Notes: generated from the letters alone by a model not told the origin. A DNA stretch of 64,000 bases from JAYYZW01 sp965217605 (GCA_965217605.1 CBDCJB010000005.1:1-64000); one strand, 5' to 3'; positions 26,071 to 36,062 are shown, counted from the first letter of the stretch. Translations and numbers: made by a program.

Positions 26071-26943
26071 TCAGCGTCGGCGCAGCCGCTCCAGCGGAAA
26101 GGTATGCTCGCCTGCCGCCTGCACCGACAGCCCTTCGGTCGCCCAGGCATGGCCGTAGATCACTTCATAGGTTGCGGGCAGTTTGCCGTCGACCCTGAAA
26201 GCCTCGTACGCATCGATCAGGGCACGCAAAATGCGCTTGCCGAGTAGACCCCGCGCGCGTTCCCGGGCGGCATTCGATGCCCCGAGGCCCTTCAGATCGC
26301 GCATCAACGTCAATACGTCATCGTAGTTGACGGTGATGTGTTCGGTTTCCATCACGGGCTCGGTAAAGCCGTTGTGAACCAGCGCATCACCCACGTCGTG
26401 CATATCGAAAAAGCGATTGATGTGCGGCGCGTCGGAGGCCTGCGCCCAGGCTTGCCGTAATTCCTTCAGCGTATCCGGCCCGAGCGTCGTGAACAGTAAC
26501 AAGCCTTCCGCGTGCAGGATCCGTTGAATTTCGGCGAACGCCTGGCCCAGATCGAGACACCACTGCAGTGAGAGATTGGAGAACGCGAGATCGAACGCGT
26601 CCGCTTTCAAAGGCAACCGTTCGACGTCGCCGCACACGTAACGGTGCCTCGAGAACAGTTTGCGCGCGTGATCGCGCGCCTGGTTGAGCATCGCCCAGGC
26701 GATATCGCACTGTAGGACGGTCGCGCGCCGATAGCGTGCCGCCAGCGCCCGCGCACAGCGTCCCGTGCCCGATCCGATATCCGCGATCAACGACGCCCGC
26801 AGGGTCATCAGATCGAGTCGCTCGAGCGCGCGTTCGGCGATCTGGCGCTGCAGAAAATCATGCTGCTCGTAGTTCGCGGCCGCCTTTTCGAATGTCGCCG
26901 CGACCTGTTGCTTATCGAGATCGCTCGTCAGTTCGGAGGGCAT
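26071..26943 (-). CDS. bioC: Malonyl-ACP O-methyltransferase
   Basis: 290 residues. The SAM-binding motif I is LIADIGSGTGRCARAL (about residues 56-71), followed by VLQCDIAWAML and FDLAFSNLSLQWC. BioC methylates malonyl-ACP to disguise it as a primer for pimelate synthesis. No demethylating partner (BioH, BioG or similar) is encoded beside it, so that gene must be elsewhere. It overlaps bioF by 16 bases. Confidence 0.93.
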   Translation of the reverse strand: MPSELTSDLDKQQVAATFEKAAANYEQHDFLQRQIAERALERLDLMTLRASLIADIGSGTGRCARALAARYRRATVLQCDIAWAMLNQARDHARKLFSRHRYVCGDVERLPLKADAFDLAFSNLSLQWCLDLGQAFAEIQRILHAEGLLLFTTLGPDTLKELRQAWAQASDAPHINRFFDMHDVGDALVHNGFTEPVMETEHITVNYDDVLTLMRDLKGLGASNAARERARGLLGKRILRALIDAYEAFRVDGKLPATYEVIYGHAWATEGLSVQAAGEHTFPLERLRRR

Positions 26944-28106
26944 CGTGACAGCCGGTGTTCGAGTGCATCGACGAGGCCATGTAATTCCTGTCGGCCATGC
27001 GCGGCGCTCAAGGTTACACGGATGCGCGCGGTGCCGGCCGGCACGGTCGGCGGGCGGACTGCGCGCACGTAGAAGCCGTCGTCACAGATCACGTTGGCCA
27101 CCGCGGTGGCGCGTTCGTCATCACCGATGACGACGGGCTGGATCGGCGTATCGCTCGGCATCAGCGGCAGATCCGCTTCAGCGGCGAGTTGCCGGAAACA
27201 CGCGATGTTGTCGGCTAATGCGCGCGCCGGATTGTCGTCGCCCTTCAGGATCTCGAGCGCCTGCAGGCTTGCCGCCGCGCACACCGGCGGCAGCGCGGTG
27301 TCGTAAACGAACGTCCGCGCATACTGCACGAGGTGGTCGATGACCGGCTGCGAGGCGGCGATCGCGGCGCCCACCGATCCCAAGGCCTTGCCGAACGTGA
27401 CCATGACGATGCAGCGCCGGCGTTCGGCCGCGGGGAGTTCCGCGAACGTGCCGCGCCCGTGCGCTGTCACGCCGAAACCGTGCGCGTCGTCGATGTAAAG
27501 CTCGGCGGCGTGGTGTGACGTCAAGTCAGCGAGGCGATCCATGGAGGCGCAATCACCGTCCATGCTGAACACGCTTTCGGTGACCACCCATTGCCGTGCC
27601 TCGGCCGACCGCGCCAGTCGATCGCCAAGCGTGGCGTAGTCGAGATGCGGGTAGCGTCGATGGCGCACGGGCGTGGCCACGACGGCATCGATCAAGGACG
27701 CGTGGTTCAAGCGGTCGTGGTGCACGGTCGCGCCGCGATCGAGCAAGGCGCCGAGCGCGCCGAGATTGGCGAGATAGCCGGACGAAAACGTGAGCGCCGC
27801 CTCCATCGATGCAAACGCGGCGAGTTCCCGCTCGAGTTCGACATGCAGCGCTGAACGGCCGGACAATAGCGCCGCCGCGCCGCTGCCAAAGCCATGCCGG
27901 CCGAGCTCGGCGTGCACGCGCTCGACGATGCGCGCATCGGCCGCCAGGCCCAGGTAATCGTTACTCGAAAAATTCACGAGCTCGCGCTTGCCGATCGCGA
28001 TGCGCGCGCCCTGCGCGCCCGAACGCGCTTCGAGCGTGCGCACGCGCCCCGTGCGGCGCCGCTCATCCAAGGCGCCGGCGAGTTGCTCTAGGAGCGTGGC
28101 CGCCAT
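26928..28106 (-). CDS. bioF: 8-amino-7-oxononanoate synthase
   Basis: 392 residues, a PLP enzyme of the alpha-oxoamine synthase family. FSSNDYLGLAAD lies near the N-terminus, DDAHGFGV carries the PLP-contact Asp and His, and VTFGKALGSVGA carries the Schiff-base Lys. It condenses pimeloyl-ACP with alanine. It follows bioB by 16 bases on the same strand. bioA is not in this operon. Confidence 0.96.
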   Translation of the reverse strand: MAATLLEQLAGALDERRRTGRVRTLEARSGAQGARIAIGKRELVNFSSNDYLGLAADARIVERVHAELGRHGFGSGAAALLSGRSALHVELERELAAFASMEAALTFSSGYLANLGALGALLDRGATVHHDRLNHASLIDAVVATPVRHRRYPHLDYATLGDRLARSAEARQWVVTESVFSMDGDCASMDRLADLTSHHAAELYIDDAHGFGVTAHGRGTFAELPAAERRRCIVMVTFGKALGSVGAAIAASQPVIDHLVQYARTFVYDTALPPVCAAASLQALEILKGDDNPARALADNIACFRQLAAEADLPLMPSDTPIQPVVIGDDERATAVANVICDDGFYVRAVRPPTVPAGTARIRVTLSAAHGRQELHGLVDALEHRLSRCPPN

Positions 28107-28122
28107 GTGCCCCGGGTCGCGG

Positions 28123-29106
28123 TCAAGAGGTCGCGACGAGTCCGAGTCGGTCGAACAGGATTTGGTCTTCGACGGCGACGGGATTAGCCGTCGTCAAGAG
28201 TTGATCGCCGTAAAAAATGGAATTCGCGCCGGCGAAATAACACAGCGCCTGGAGCTCGTCGGTCATTTGCGTGCGGCCCGCCGACAGGCGCACGACCGCC
28301 GCGGGCATCAGGATCCGCGCGCACGCGATGGTGCGCGCGAAATCGATCGGATGGACCGCCGCGTTATCTGCCAGCGGCGTACCCTCGACACGGATCAACA
28401 TATTGATCGGCACCGACTCGGGGTGTTCGGGGAGATTGGCCAGGATACGCAGCATCTCCGCCCGATCACCCGTAGCCTCGCCGAGACCGACGATGCCGCC
28501 GCAGCAGACATGGATGCCGGCATCGCGCACGCACGCCAGCGTGTCGAGCCGGTCGTCGTAGGTTCGCGTGGTGATGATCTCCCCGTAGAATTCCGGCGAG
28601 GTGTCGAGGTTGTGATTGTAGTAATCGAGGCCCGCGGATTTTAGGCGCCGCGCTTGCGCTGCGCTCAACATGCCCAAGGTCACGCAGGTCTCCATGCCGA
28701 GCGCCTTCACCCCCTCGATGAGCGGAATCACTTCGTCGAGATCCCGGTCCTTGGGCGCGCGCCATGCCGCCCCCATGCAAAAGCGCGTGGCGCCCGCTTC
28801 TTTCGCGCGGCTCGCGGCCGCCATGACCGTTTCGGTATCGAGTACCGGCGCCGCCTCGACGCCGGTGTCGTAGCGCAGGCTTTGTGGACAATAGGCGCAA
28901 TCTTCCGGACACCCGCCGGTTTTGATATTGAGCAAGGTGCTCAGTTGGACCTCGTTGGGCGCGAAGAACTGGCGATGCAGGCACTGCGCCCGAAATAGAA
29001 GGTCGTTGAAGGGTTCGGCGAACAACGCGCGGACTTCTGCGGCCGTCCAATCGTGGCGCAACGACGGGGGGGTATGGTGGGCCGGTTCAGCGAATTGAGT
29101 TTGCAT
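28123..29106 (-). CDS. bioB: Biotin synthase
   Basis: 327 residues, radical SAM. The [4Fe-4S] motif is CPEDCAYC (Cys66, Cys70, Cys73). The auxiliary-cluster ligands are in MGAAWRAP, ETCVTLG, CCGGIVGLGE and VRLSAGR. It inserts sulfur into dethiobiotin. It heads the bioB-bioF-bioC-bioD operon and diverges from comF, with only 54 bases between. No clear BirA operator (TTGTAAACC type) was seen in that gap. Confidence 0.97.
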   Translation of the reverse strand: MQTQFAEPAHHTPPSLRHDWTAAEVRALFAEPFNDLLFRAQCLHRQFFAPNEVQLSTLLNIKTGGCPEDCAYCPQSLRYDTGVEAAPVLDTETVMAAASRAKEAGATRFCMGAAWRAPKDRDLDEVIPLIEGVKALGMETCVTLGMLSAAQARRLKSAGLDYYNHNLDTSPEFYGEIITTRTYDDRLDTLACVRDAGIHVCCGGIVGLGEATGDRAEMLRILANLPEHPESVPINMLIRVEGTPLADNAAVHPIDFARTIACARILMPAAVVRLSAGRTQMTDELQALCYFAGANSIFYGDQLLTTANPVAVEDQILFDRLGLVATS

Positions 29107-29160
29107 TGGCGACGTCTTTTTTCGATGATCGTTCAGAACGGCGACACGGAGGACGCCTCG

Positions 29161-29844
29161 ATGGCTGCATGGAAGCGGCGGTCAACTTTATTAGAACTCC
29201 CAAAGCTGTACAACTCATGCCGCCAAGTGCTGCAGGCGAAGCCGTGCTGGCTGTGTGGCGCGAGCGCGCCAGCGGCGGGACTGTGCCCGCCCTGCGCCGC
29301 CGATTTGCCGCGCAGCGAGGCGACCGCCCGCCGCCGCGCAGTGCGCGACATCGAATGGGTGTATGCGCCGTTTCGCTACGCGTTTCCCATCGACGCGATG
29401 ATTCAACGGGCGAAATTCACGCGCGACCTCGCCGCGCTGCATGCGTTGGCCTGGGCGACATGCAATGAAGTGAGCATTCACTTACCGCCCTGTGACCGCG
29501 TCATGCCCGTGCCGCTCTCCGCGGCCCGTTACGTTCGGCGGGGCTTCAATCAGGCGGTCGAAATCGCCCAGCCGTTGCAGACATTGCGGGGGTGGACCGT
29601 CCACACGAATGCCATCAAACGCTGCCGCGGCGGCCCGCCGCAATCATCGCTGCCCGCGAACCGTCGCGCGGCGAACGTGCGCGGCGCCTCCGAGTTGGTG
29701 CATCCAACCACGGCGCTTACGGTTTTGATCGTCGATGATGTCGTCACGACCGGCGCGACGCTGGCGGCGGTCGCTCGCGCGCTCAAACGAGGCGGCGTGG
29801 GTCGGGTCTACGCCCTCGCTGTTGCGCAGGCGGAGGTGGCGTAG
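29161..29844 (+). CDS. ComF family phosphoribosyltransferase-like protein
   Basis: 227 residues from the ATG at 29161, which has GGAGG eight bases upstream; earlier in-frame starts overlap bioB. An N-terminal zinc-ribbon has CWLCG and CPPC. The C-terminal half is the type I PRTase fold with VLIVDDVVTTGATL as the PRPP loop, and RGFNQAVEIA. ComF/GntX proteins are linked to DNA uptake or use of DNA as carbon source, but the exact activity is unknown. It ends one base before the convergent gyrB stop. Confidence 0.88.
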   Translation: MAAWKRRSTLLELPKLYNSCRQVLQAKPCWLCGASAPAAGLCPPCAADLPRSEATARRRAVRDIEWVYAPFRYAFPIDAMIQRAKFTRDLAALHALAWATCNEVSIHLPPCDRVMPVPLSAARYVRRGFNQAVEIAQPLQTLRGWTVHTNAIKRCRGGPPQSSLPANRRAANVRGASELVHPTTALTVLIVDDVVTTGATLAAVARALKRGGVGRVYALAVAQAEVA

Positions 29845-29845
29845 C

Positions 29846-32242
29846 TCAGGTATCGAGGTTGGTCACCGACAAGGCATGCTGCTCGATGAATTCACGCCGC
29901 GGCTCGACCTGGTCGCCCATCAAGGTTGAAAAGATCTGATCCGCCGCCACGCCGTCTTCGATACGAACCTGGACGAGATTGCGGGTTTGCGCATCGAGGG
30001 TGGTTTCCCACAGTTGGTCCGGATTCATTTCCCCGAGGCCTTTATAGCGCTGCACGGTGGTGCCGCGTCGCGCTTCAGCGAGCAAGCTCCGGTAGGTTTC
30101 GCCCAAGCTCGTAATGGGTGTCGACACCTCGCCTTTGATGAAGGCCGAGCCGTCACCGAGCCCGTCATCGAACAGCCGGCCCAAGCGGCTCAGATGCCGG
30201 TACTCTGAACTTAAGAAAAACTCCCGGTCGAGCCGGCCGTGTTGTTCGCTACCGGCCGTGGTGACTGCGATTTCGATATCCCAGCGGTCCGGCGCCGAAT
30301 AATTCAGCGTGATCGCGGCGCTGCCCTGCCCGCCGTCGACCGCATCGAAGCTCGCCAGGAGTTCGCTCCCCCACGCGTCGAGGGCCTCGCGTTGAATGAC
30401 CTCGGGATGCTCGAGTTCGGCACACCGGCGCAACGCCATCAGCACCGATGCCGGATAACGCGCCGACAAGCGCCCGTGAATTTGCTCCAGCAGCAGATAT
30501 TCGCGCCCAAGCTCGGCCAGGCGTTCGCCTTCGATGCGGTTATCGCCGAGATCGATCTGGACATCGTCGATCGCGAGCTCCATGAAATAAGCGTCGAGTT
30601 CCCCATCGTCCTTCAGGTATCGCTCAGCCTTGCCCTTCTTGACCTTGTACAACGGCGGCTGTGCGATATAGACGTGGCCGCGCTCGATCAACTCGGGCAT
30701 CTGGCGATAAAAAAAGGTGAGCAACAGGGTGCGGATGTGCGACCCGTCCACGTCGGCGTCCGTCATGATGATAATGCGGTGATAGCGCAAGCCCGCAGGG
30801 TCGTATTCCTCGGCGCCGATGCCGCAACCGAGCGCCGTGATCAAGGTCCCGACCTCCGACGACGACAGCATCTTGTCGAAGCGCGCTTTTTCGACGTTCA
30901 AGATCTTGCCTTTGAGCGGTAACACCGCCTGATTGCGCCGGTCGCGCCCTTGCTTGGCCGAGCCGCCCGCCGAATCCCCCTCGACGATGAACAATTCGGA
31001 GCGGCTCGGATCGCGCTCCTGGCAATCGGCCAGTTTCCCGGGCAAACCGGCCACGTCGAGCGCCGTTTTGCGGCGCGTCAGCTCGCGCGCCTTGCGCGCC
31101 GCTTCGCGCGCGCGGGCGGCTTCGACGACCTTGCCCATGATCGTGCGCGCGTCGTTCGGATGTTCGAGCAGGAAACTGTTCAAATGTTCGGACACCACCG
31201 ACTCGACGACGCCCTTGATCTCGCTCGACACGAGTTTGTCTTTGGTCTGCGAGGAGAACTTGGGATCGGGCACCTTGATCGAGAGCACCGCGGTCAAGCC
31301 TTCGCGCACGTCTTCGCCCGCAACGGTCACCTTGTTTTTGGCGGCCAGTCCTTCGCGATCGATGTACTGGTTCAAGGTGCGGGTCAACGCCGCCCGTATT
31401 CCCGCCAGATGCGTACCGCCGTCACGTTGCGGGATGTTGTTGGTGTAGCAGAAGATGTTTTCCTGGTAGGAATCGTTCCACTGCAGCGCCATTTCGACGG
31501 TGGTGCCGTCTTTGTCCGCGTTGATGTGGATGACGCCCGGATGGAGTGGATTTTTCGTCGTGTTGAGGTGTTCCACGAACGCCGCGATGCCGCCCTGGTA
31601 TTCGAAGCAATCTTGTTTGTCCGTGCGCTCGTCGTGGAGCGTGATCTTCAATCCGGAGTTGAGAAAGGACAGTTCACGCAGCCGCCGCGAGAGGACGTCG
31701 TAATTAAACTCGGTGTTGCTGAAGACCTTGGAACTCGGCAGGAACCGGATCTCGGTGCCGGTACTGTTGGCCTCGGCGACCGCTTCGAGCGGTTGATCGG
31801 GTACGCCGTCGTGATACTCCTGGCACCACAGTTTGTCGCCCCGCCGGATGAGCAGGGTGAGGTGTTCCGATAAGGCATTGACGACCGAGACGCCGACGCC
31901 GTGCAAACCGCCAGAGACCTTGTAGGAGTCGTCGTCAAACTTTCCGCCGGAATGCAAAGTTGTCATAATAACTTCCGCCGCTGACAACTGTTCCTCTTCG
32001 TGTATGTCCACGGGTATGCCGCGGCCGTCATCGACTACCGTAATCGCGTCATCGCTATGGATACGCACCTCAATGTTGGCGCAGTACCCGGCCAGCGCTT
32101 CATCCACACAGTTATCCACCACTTCAAACACCATGTGGTGCAACCCGGTGCCGTCGTCCGTATCGCCGATATACATCCCCGGACGTTTCCGCACGGCATC
32201 CAGGCCTTTCAGAACTTTGATGTTCTTGGAATCGTAACTCAT
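29846..32242 (-). CDS. gyrB: DNA gyrase subunit B
   Basis: 798 residues, of the long gammaproteobacterial form. The GHKL ATPase has EVVDNCVDEALAG, DDGRGIPVD and GGLHGVGVSVVNALS. The Toprim domain has EGDSAGGSAKQGRDR and DADVDGSHI. The C-terminal region has RYKGLGEMNPDQLWETT. An insert of about 165 residues in the Toprim region matches that of E. coli GyrB. With GyrA it introduces negative supercoils. It lies last in dnaA-dnaN-recF-gyrB. Confidence 0.98.
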   Translation of the reverse strand: MSYDSKNIKVLKGLDAVRKRPGMYIGDTDDGTGLHHMVFEVVDNCVDEALAGYCANIEVRIHSDDAITVVDDGRGIPVDIHEEEQLSAAEVIMTTLHSGGKFDDDSYKVSGGLHGVGVSVVNALSEHLTLLIRRGDKLWCQEYHDGVPDQPLEAVAEANSTGTEIRFLPSSKVFSNTEFNYDVLSRRLRELSFLNSGLKITLHDERTDKQDCFEYQGGIAAFVEHLNTTKNPLHPGVIHINADKDGTTVEMALQWNDSYQENIFCYTNNIPQRDGGTHLAGIRAALTRTLNQYIDREGLAAKNKVTVAGEDVREGLTAVLSIKVPDPKFSSQTKDKLVSSEIKGVVESVVSEHLNSFLLEHPNDARTIMGKVVEAARAREAARKARELTRRKTALDVAGLPGKLADCQERDPSRSELFIVEGDSAGGSAKQGRDRRNQAVLPLKGKILNVEKARFDKMLSSSEVGTLITALGCGIGAEEYDPAGLRYHRIIIMTDADVDGSHIRTLLLTFFYRQMPELIERGHVYIAQPPLYKVKKGKAERYLKDDGELDAYFMELAIDDVQIDLGDNRIEGERLAELGREYLLLEQIHGRLSARYPASVLMALRRCAELEHPEVIQREALDAWGSELLASFDAVDGGQGSAAITLNYSAPDRWDIEIAVTTAGSEQHGRLDREFFLSSEYRHLSRLGRLFDDGLGDGSAFIKGEVSTPITSLGETYRSLLAEARRGTTVQRYKGLGEMNPDQLWETTLDAQTRNLVQVRIEDGVAADQIFSTLMGDQVEPRREFIEQHALSVTNLDT

Positions 32243-32257
32243 TGGTTTCTCCGTAAA

Positions 32258-33334
32258 TTAAGTAACGGCCGCTGCACGGTGGTGTTCCACGTGGAACACC
32301 TCGGGCGTGACATCCGCGATTTCAGGCAGATCCGCGGGTTTGATCGCCGTATAGATACGTTGGCCTGCGCGCCCATTGATCATATCCACAATCTCCGAAC
32401 GCATGCCGTCATCGAGCTCCGCCGCTAAATCGTCCACCAGCATGACGGGCGGTCCGCCCCGCCGGTCTTCGATAAAATCCGCCAGCGCGGTGATGATCGT
32501 ACAGGCGATGACTTTGCCTTGTCCGCGTGATAAACGCGTGGCGATCGGCTGGCCCGCCGCGGTCAGCGACAAGTCCGCGCGGTGCACGCCGATGGTCGTG
32601 TAACCGGCCTGGGCGTCTCGCGCCCAGCGTTCGGTGAGCTGCGTCAACAGCGCTTGTTGACGACGCCAGCCGGGTTGGTAGTCGAGCGCCAGCGACCCCA
32701 GCGGTTCGCTCAAACGACAGTGCTCGAGCGCCTGATTGATCGGATCAACGACCTGCCTACGCTCCGTATCGATCAGCATCGCATAATGCGCCAGCCGACT
32801 ATTCCAATACTCGGCCTCGGTGGGACTCCCGCCGTCGCGGAGCAGCCTGCTTCGCTGGCGCAACGCGTGTCGATAATGCTTCCACAACGTGCCGTAATCC
32901 GGTTTCACGTGGAACACGGTGCGGTCGATTAAGGCCCGGCGGCTGCTCGGGCTCGCGGTCAGCAGGTCCGGCGATTTCGAATTGATCACGAGTATCGGCA
33001 CGTGCTGCGCCAATGAAGACGCGACGACGATGGGCTGACCGTCGAGTTCAATTTTCGTCTGGCCCTTTGCTTTTTGCACCGCAACAAACGAACGCAAGGC
33101 TTGCGGCGAGACCACGGTTGCCTGCACGGATACCCCCGCTGTCCCACTGCGCACGATGTCGGACGTGCGGCTCGTCAGAAACGACTTGCCGAGGCTCGCC
33201 ACGGCGAACGATTCGAGCAAGCTCGTTTTACCGCTGCCATTCGTGCCACAGACCAGGTTCAAGGTGCTGCGTGGCCTATATTCGAGCTGTTCCAGGCATC
33301 TGAGATTCTGAACGCGTATCGACTCGAACCACAT
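32258..33334 (-). CDS. recF: DNA replication and repair protein RecF
   Basis: 358 residues, a normal length. Walker A is GTNGSGKTSLLES (about 31-43), and LSRGQGK is the signature. Walker B is VMLVDDLAAELD. RecF loads RecA at gapped DNA with RecO and RecR. It lies between dnaN and gyrB; the gap to gyrB is 15 bases. Confidence 0.97.
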   Translation of the reverse strand: MWFESIRVQNLRCLEQLEYRPRSTLNLVCGTNGSGKTSLLESFAVASLGKSFLTSRTSDIVRSGTAGVSVQATVVSPQALRSFVAVQKAKGQTKIELDGQPIVVASSLAQHVPILVINSKSPDLLTASPSSRRALIDRTVFHVKPDYGTLWKHYRHALRQRSRLLRDGGSPTEAEYWNSRLAHYAMLIDTERRQVVDPINQALEHCRLSEPLGSLALDYQPGWRRQQALLTQLTERWARDAQAGYTTIGVHRADLSLTAAGQPIATRLSRGQGKVIACTIITALADFIEDRRGGPPVMLVDDLAAELDDGMRSEIVDMINGRAGQRIYTAIKPADLPEIADVTPEVFHVEHHRAAAVT

Positions 33335-33366
33335 GCGACGCCGGGCTAAGACCTGCCGCTGTCCGC

Positions 33367-34467
33367 TTACAATCGCATGGGCATGACGACATAGCGTGAG
33401 CTTTCATCGTCCGGATCGCGTAAGAGGCAGCTGCTGTTCGCATCGATGAGGTCCATCCGCACGGTGTCGGTGCGCATGACGCCGAGCACGTCCAGCAGGT
33501 AGGACACGTTGAATCCAACCTCGAGCGTGTCGCCGCCATACTCGATTTCTATCTCTTCTTCGGCTTCTTCCTGTTCCGGATTATGAGCCACTGCTACTAG
33601 GAGATTCTCCTTAAAATTCAGACGGATACCGCGGAATTTCTCGTTCGATAGGATGGACGCGCGGCCTAACCCGGCCCGCAGTAACTCGCGGTCCGCAATG
33701 ACGCGGTTGTCGGTTTCACGCGGGATAACGCGCTCATATTCCGGGAACCGGCCGTCGACGAGTTTCGTTGTCAGCGATTGTGCGGCTGCGGCGACCTGAA
33801 TGTGGTTCTCGCCGAGCCGCACATGTACCGATTCTCCGGCAATATTGAGCAGACGGACGATTTCGAGCACACCCTTGCGTGGCACGATCACCTGCCTGGC
33901 TGTCTGCGCCGCGTAATCGATGCTCTTATCGGTCAACGCTAGGCGGTGCCCGTCGGTTGCAACGGCCCGCATCTGATTACTGTCGAGTTCCAACAGCAGC
34001 CCGTTCAGGTAGTAACGCACATCCTGATGAGCCATCGCGAAATGCGTACTCTCGAGGAGTTCCGCGAGCGTGCTTGCCGTAAGGTCGAACTCATCGCTTG
34101 CGACGAAGCTACCGATACTCGGGAACTCTTGCGCGGGCATGGAGGCCAGCGTGAAGCGGCTGCGACCCGAGGTCACTTTCGTCTTGTTGCCGGTATTCTC
34201 GATCGACAGGGTCGCGTCGACGGGCAGCGCGCGGCAGATATCGAACAGTTTGCGCGCCGGTAAAGCGACGTTGCCCGTCACCTCGGGCGTGTTGTCTAGA
34301 TCGCAGATCAATTCGACTTCCATATCGGTCGCGGTGATCTGAATGCGCGTGCTTTCCGCGTTCAAAAGGAGGTTACTCAAGATAGGCAATGTCTGCCTGC
34401 GTTCCACGACATTGTTCGCCGCTTGCAAGACAGGTAATAATGATTCTCTAGATATTTCGATCTTCAT
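33367..34467 (-). CDS. dnaN: DNA polymerase III sliding clamp, beta subunit
   Basis: 366 residues, three topologically repeated domains. It begins MKIEISRESLLPVLQAANNVVERR. The C-terminus YVVMPMRL is the classic clamp ending that forms the protein-binding pocket. Bacterial clamps tether polymerase III to DNA. It follows dnaA after a 179-base gap with DnaA boxes. Confidence 0.98.
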   Translation of the reverse strand: MKIEISRESLLPVLQAANNVVERRQTLPILSNLLLNAESTRIQITATDMEVELICDLDNTPEVTGNVALPARKLFDICRALPVDATLSIENTGNKTKVTSGRSRFTLASMPAQEFPSIGSFVASDEFDLTASTLAELLESTHFAMAHQDVRYYLNGLLLELDSNQMRAVATDGHRLALTDKSIDYAAQTARQVIVPRKGVLEIVRLLNIAGESVHVRLGENHIQVAAAAQSLTTKLVDGRFPEYERVIPRETDNRVIADRELLRAGLGRASILSNEKFRGIRLNFKENLLVAVAHNPEQEEAEEEIEIEYGGDTLEVGFNVSYLLDVLGVMRTDTVRMDLIDANSSCLLRDPDDESSRYVVMPMRL

Positions 34468-34572
34468 TTGTTGTTGTAGTTATTAGTGCCAGCCTTATCG
34501 GGTATTACTCTTCTTTTGTATGAATTTCATAAACTTATACCTGGTTTGCGCGCTGGTTTTGTGCCCTTTTCC

Positions 34573-34581
34573 TGTGCATAA
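34573..34581 (-). promoter_or_regulatory. DnaA box in the dnaA-dnaN gap
   Basis: TTATGCACA on the minus strand, an exact match to TTATNCACA. It lies 106 bases upstream of dnaN and 66 bases after dnaA. Confidence 0.6.
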
Positions 34582-34617
34582 ACGCTGTACAGATCAGCCC
34601 CATACAAGCGCCCGATA

Positions 34618-34626
34618 TTGTCCACA
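34618..34626 (+). promoter_or_regulatory. DnaA box, one mismatch
   Basis: TTGTCCACA differs from TTATCCACA by one base and lies 37 bases from the box at 34573. The two could act together on dnaN expression or in origin function. Confidence 0.4.
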
Positions 34627-34646
34627 ACTTTCGCTCACCTTACGCC

Positions 34647-35984
34647 TCAGGTTGTGAGGATCCTTTCCAGATTGGCGAAATCTTCCTGGATCCTGGAATC
34701 GCTCGCCTTGAGCGACGCGACCTTTCTGCACGCGTGGATCACCGTCGTGTGATCGCGGCCACCGAAGGCATCGCCGATCTCGGGCAGGCTGTGATTCGTC
34801 AGTTCCTTGGACAGGGCCATCGCAACCTGGCGAGGACGTGCGATCGAGCGGTTACGGCGTTTCGATAACAGATCGGCCACACGGATTTTGTAATATTCGG
34901 CAACCGTTTTCTGGATGTTGTCCATCGTCACCATCCGGTCTTGTAAGGCCAGCAAATCGCGCAAGGCCTCTTGTGCGAACTCGAGCGTGATGGGCTTGCC
35001 CGTAAAGTGCGCATTGGCAACCACGCGGTGTAAGGCGCCTTCCAACTCCCGGATGTTAGAACGAAAGCGCTTGCCGATGAAGAACGCGACTTCGTGCGGT
35101 AGATCGACATTGCTTTGCTCCGCTTTGCGCATGAGGATGGCGACTCGGGTTTCGAGTTCCGCAGGCTCGATCGCCACCGTGAGCCCCCATCCGAAACGCG
35201 ATTTCAATCGCTCTTCAACACCCGATACCTCCTTCGGATAGCGGTCACAAGTCAATACGATCTGATGTTGGCCTTCCAATAACGCATTGAATGTGTGGAA
35301 GAATTCCTCCTGCGATCGCTCTTTTCCGGCGAAGAACTGGATATCGTCGATCAGCAGGGCGTCGACCGACCGGTAAAACCGTTTGAAATCGTTGATGAGG
35401 TTGTTTTGTAGCGCCTTGACCATGTCCGCGACGAAGCGTTCGGAATGCAGATAAACGACGGTGGCGGTCGGCCGCGACTCGAGAATGACGTTGCCGACCG
35501 CGTGCATCAAATGTGTCTTACCCAGACCCACGCCCCCGCAGATGAACAGCGGGTTGTATGCTTTCCCTGGATTTTCAGCCACTTGTAGAGAGGCCGCGCG
35601 CGCGAGTTGATTCGATTTGCCCTCCACGAACGTGGCGAAGGTGAAATCCGCGGTAAGGCCGCTGGCGCGCTTGGCGCCCGGCTCCGCGGCCCGGGTGACC
35701 GGCGCTTGCGGCGGTTCGGTCACCGCCGTCTTGGCTTGCGATAAGCTGCCGACGCCGAGCGACACCGACATGGCGCGCGACGGCGAGAGCCCATCGAGGA
35801 TCGATTGGATCCGCGAGCAATACTTGTCGCGGATCCAGTCCAACACGAAGCGGTTGGGCGCGAGGATTTCGACCCCGTCGCCGCCTTCGACGGCCTGCAA
35901 GGGGCGTATCCATGTGTTGTATTGTTGTGGAGATAACTCGTTTTCGAGTTGTCTCAGGCACTGTTGCCAAAGCGAAGTCTGCAC
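34647..35984 (-). CDS. dnaA: Chromosomal replication initiator DnaA
   Basis: 445 residues. Domain I starts MQTSLWQQCLRQLENELS. Domain III is AAA+, with Walker A GGVGLGKTHLMHAVG and Walker B LLIDDIQFFAGKE. Domain IV ends with the DNA-binding signature RDHTTVIHACRKV. It opens the origin at DnaA boxes. It diverges from rpmH, with a 212-base intergenic region carrying a DnaA box. Confidence 0.98.
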   Translation of the reverse strand: MQTSLWQQCLRQLENELSPQQYNTWIRPLQAVEGGDGVEILAPNRFVLDWIRDKYCSRIQSILDGLSPSRAMSVSLGVGSLSQAKTAVTEPPQAPVTRAAEPGAKRASGLTADFTFATFVEGKSNQLARAASLQVAENPGKAYNPLFICGGVGLGKTHLMHAVGNVILESRPTATVVYLHSERFVADMVKALQNNLINDFKRFYRSVDALLIDDIQFFAGKERSQEEFFHTFNALLEGQHQIVLTCDRYPKEVSGVEERLKSRFGWGLTVAIEPAELETRVAILMRKAEQSNVDLPHEVAFFIGKRFRSNIRELEGALHRVVANAHFTGKPITLEFAQEALRDLLALQDRMVTMDNIQKTVAEYYKIRVADLLSKRRNRSIARPRQVAMALSKELTNHSLPEIGDAFGGRDHTTVIHACRKVASLKASDSRIQEDFANLERILTT

Positions 35985-36033
35985 GCGTTTTTAGTTCTTT
36001 CGTTTGCGTTTTTGGGGGTGAGTCCGGGGCGAG

Positions 36034-36062
36034 TGTATACGCGATTTCTGAACTTATCCACA
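36034..36062 (-). promoter_or_regulatory. Candidate dnaA promoter with overlapping DnaA box
   Basis: On the minus strand TATACA (36034-36039) lies 17 bases from the weak -35 TGTGGA (36057-36062). The perfect DnaA box TTATCCACA (36054-36062, plus strand) covers the -35, which would let DnaA repress its own gene. The dnaA ATG is 50 bases downstream. Confidence 0.5.
36054..36062 (+). promoter_or_regulatory. DnaA box, perfect match
   Basis: TTATCCACA, the strongest DnaA box sequence, stands in the divergent dnaA-rpmH region, the usual place of the origin or of dnaA autoregulation. Only one perfect box is seen here. Confidence 0.75.

Noticed and set aside
29107..29160. BirA operator between bioB and comF
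   Set aside because: No TTGTAAACC-type inverted repeat could be found in the 54-base gap.
32108..32116. TTATCCACC inside gyrB as a DnaA box
   Set aside because: One mismatch within a coding sequence and far from the dnaA region; likely chance.
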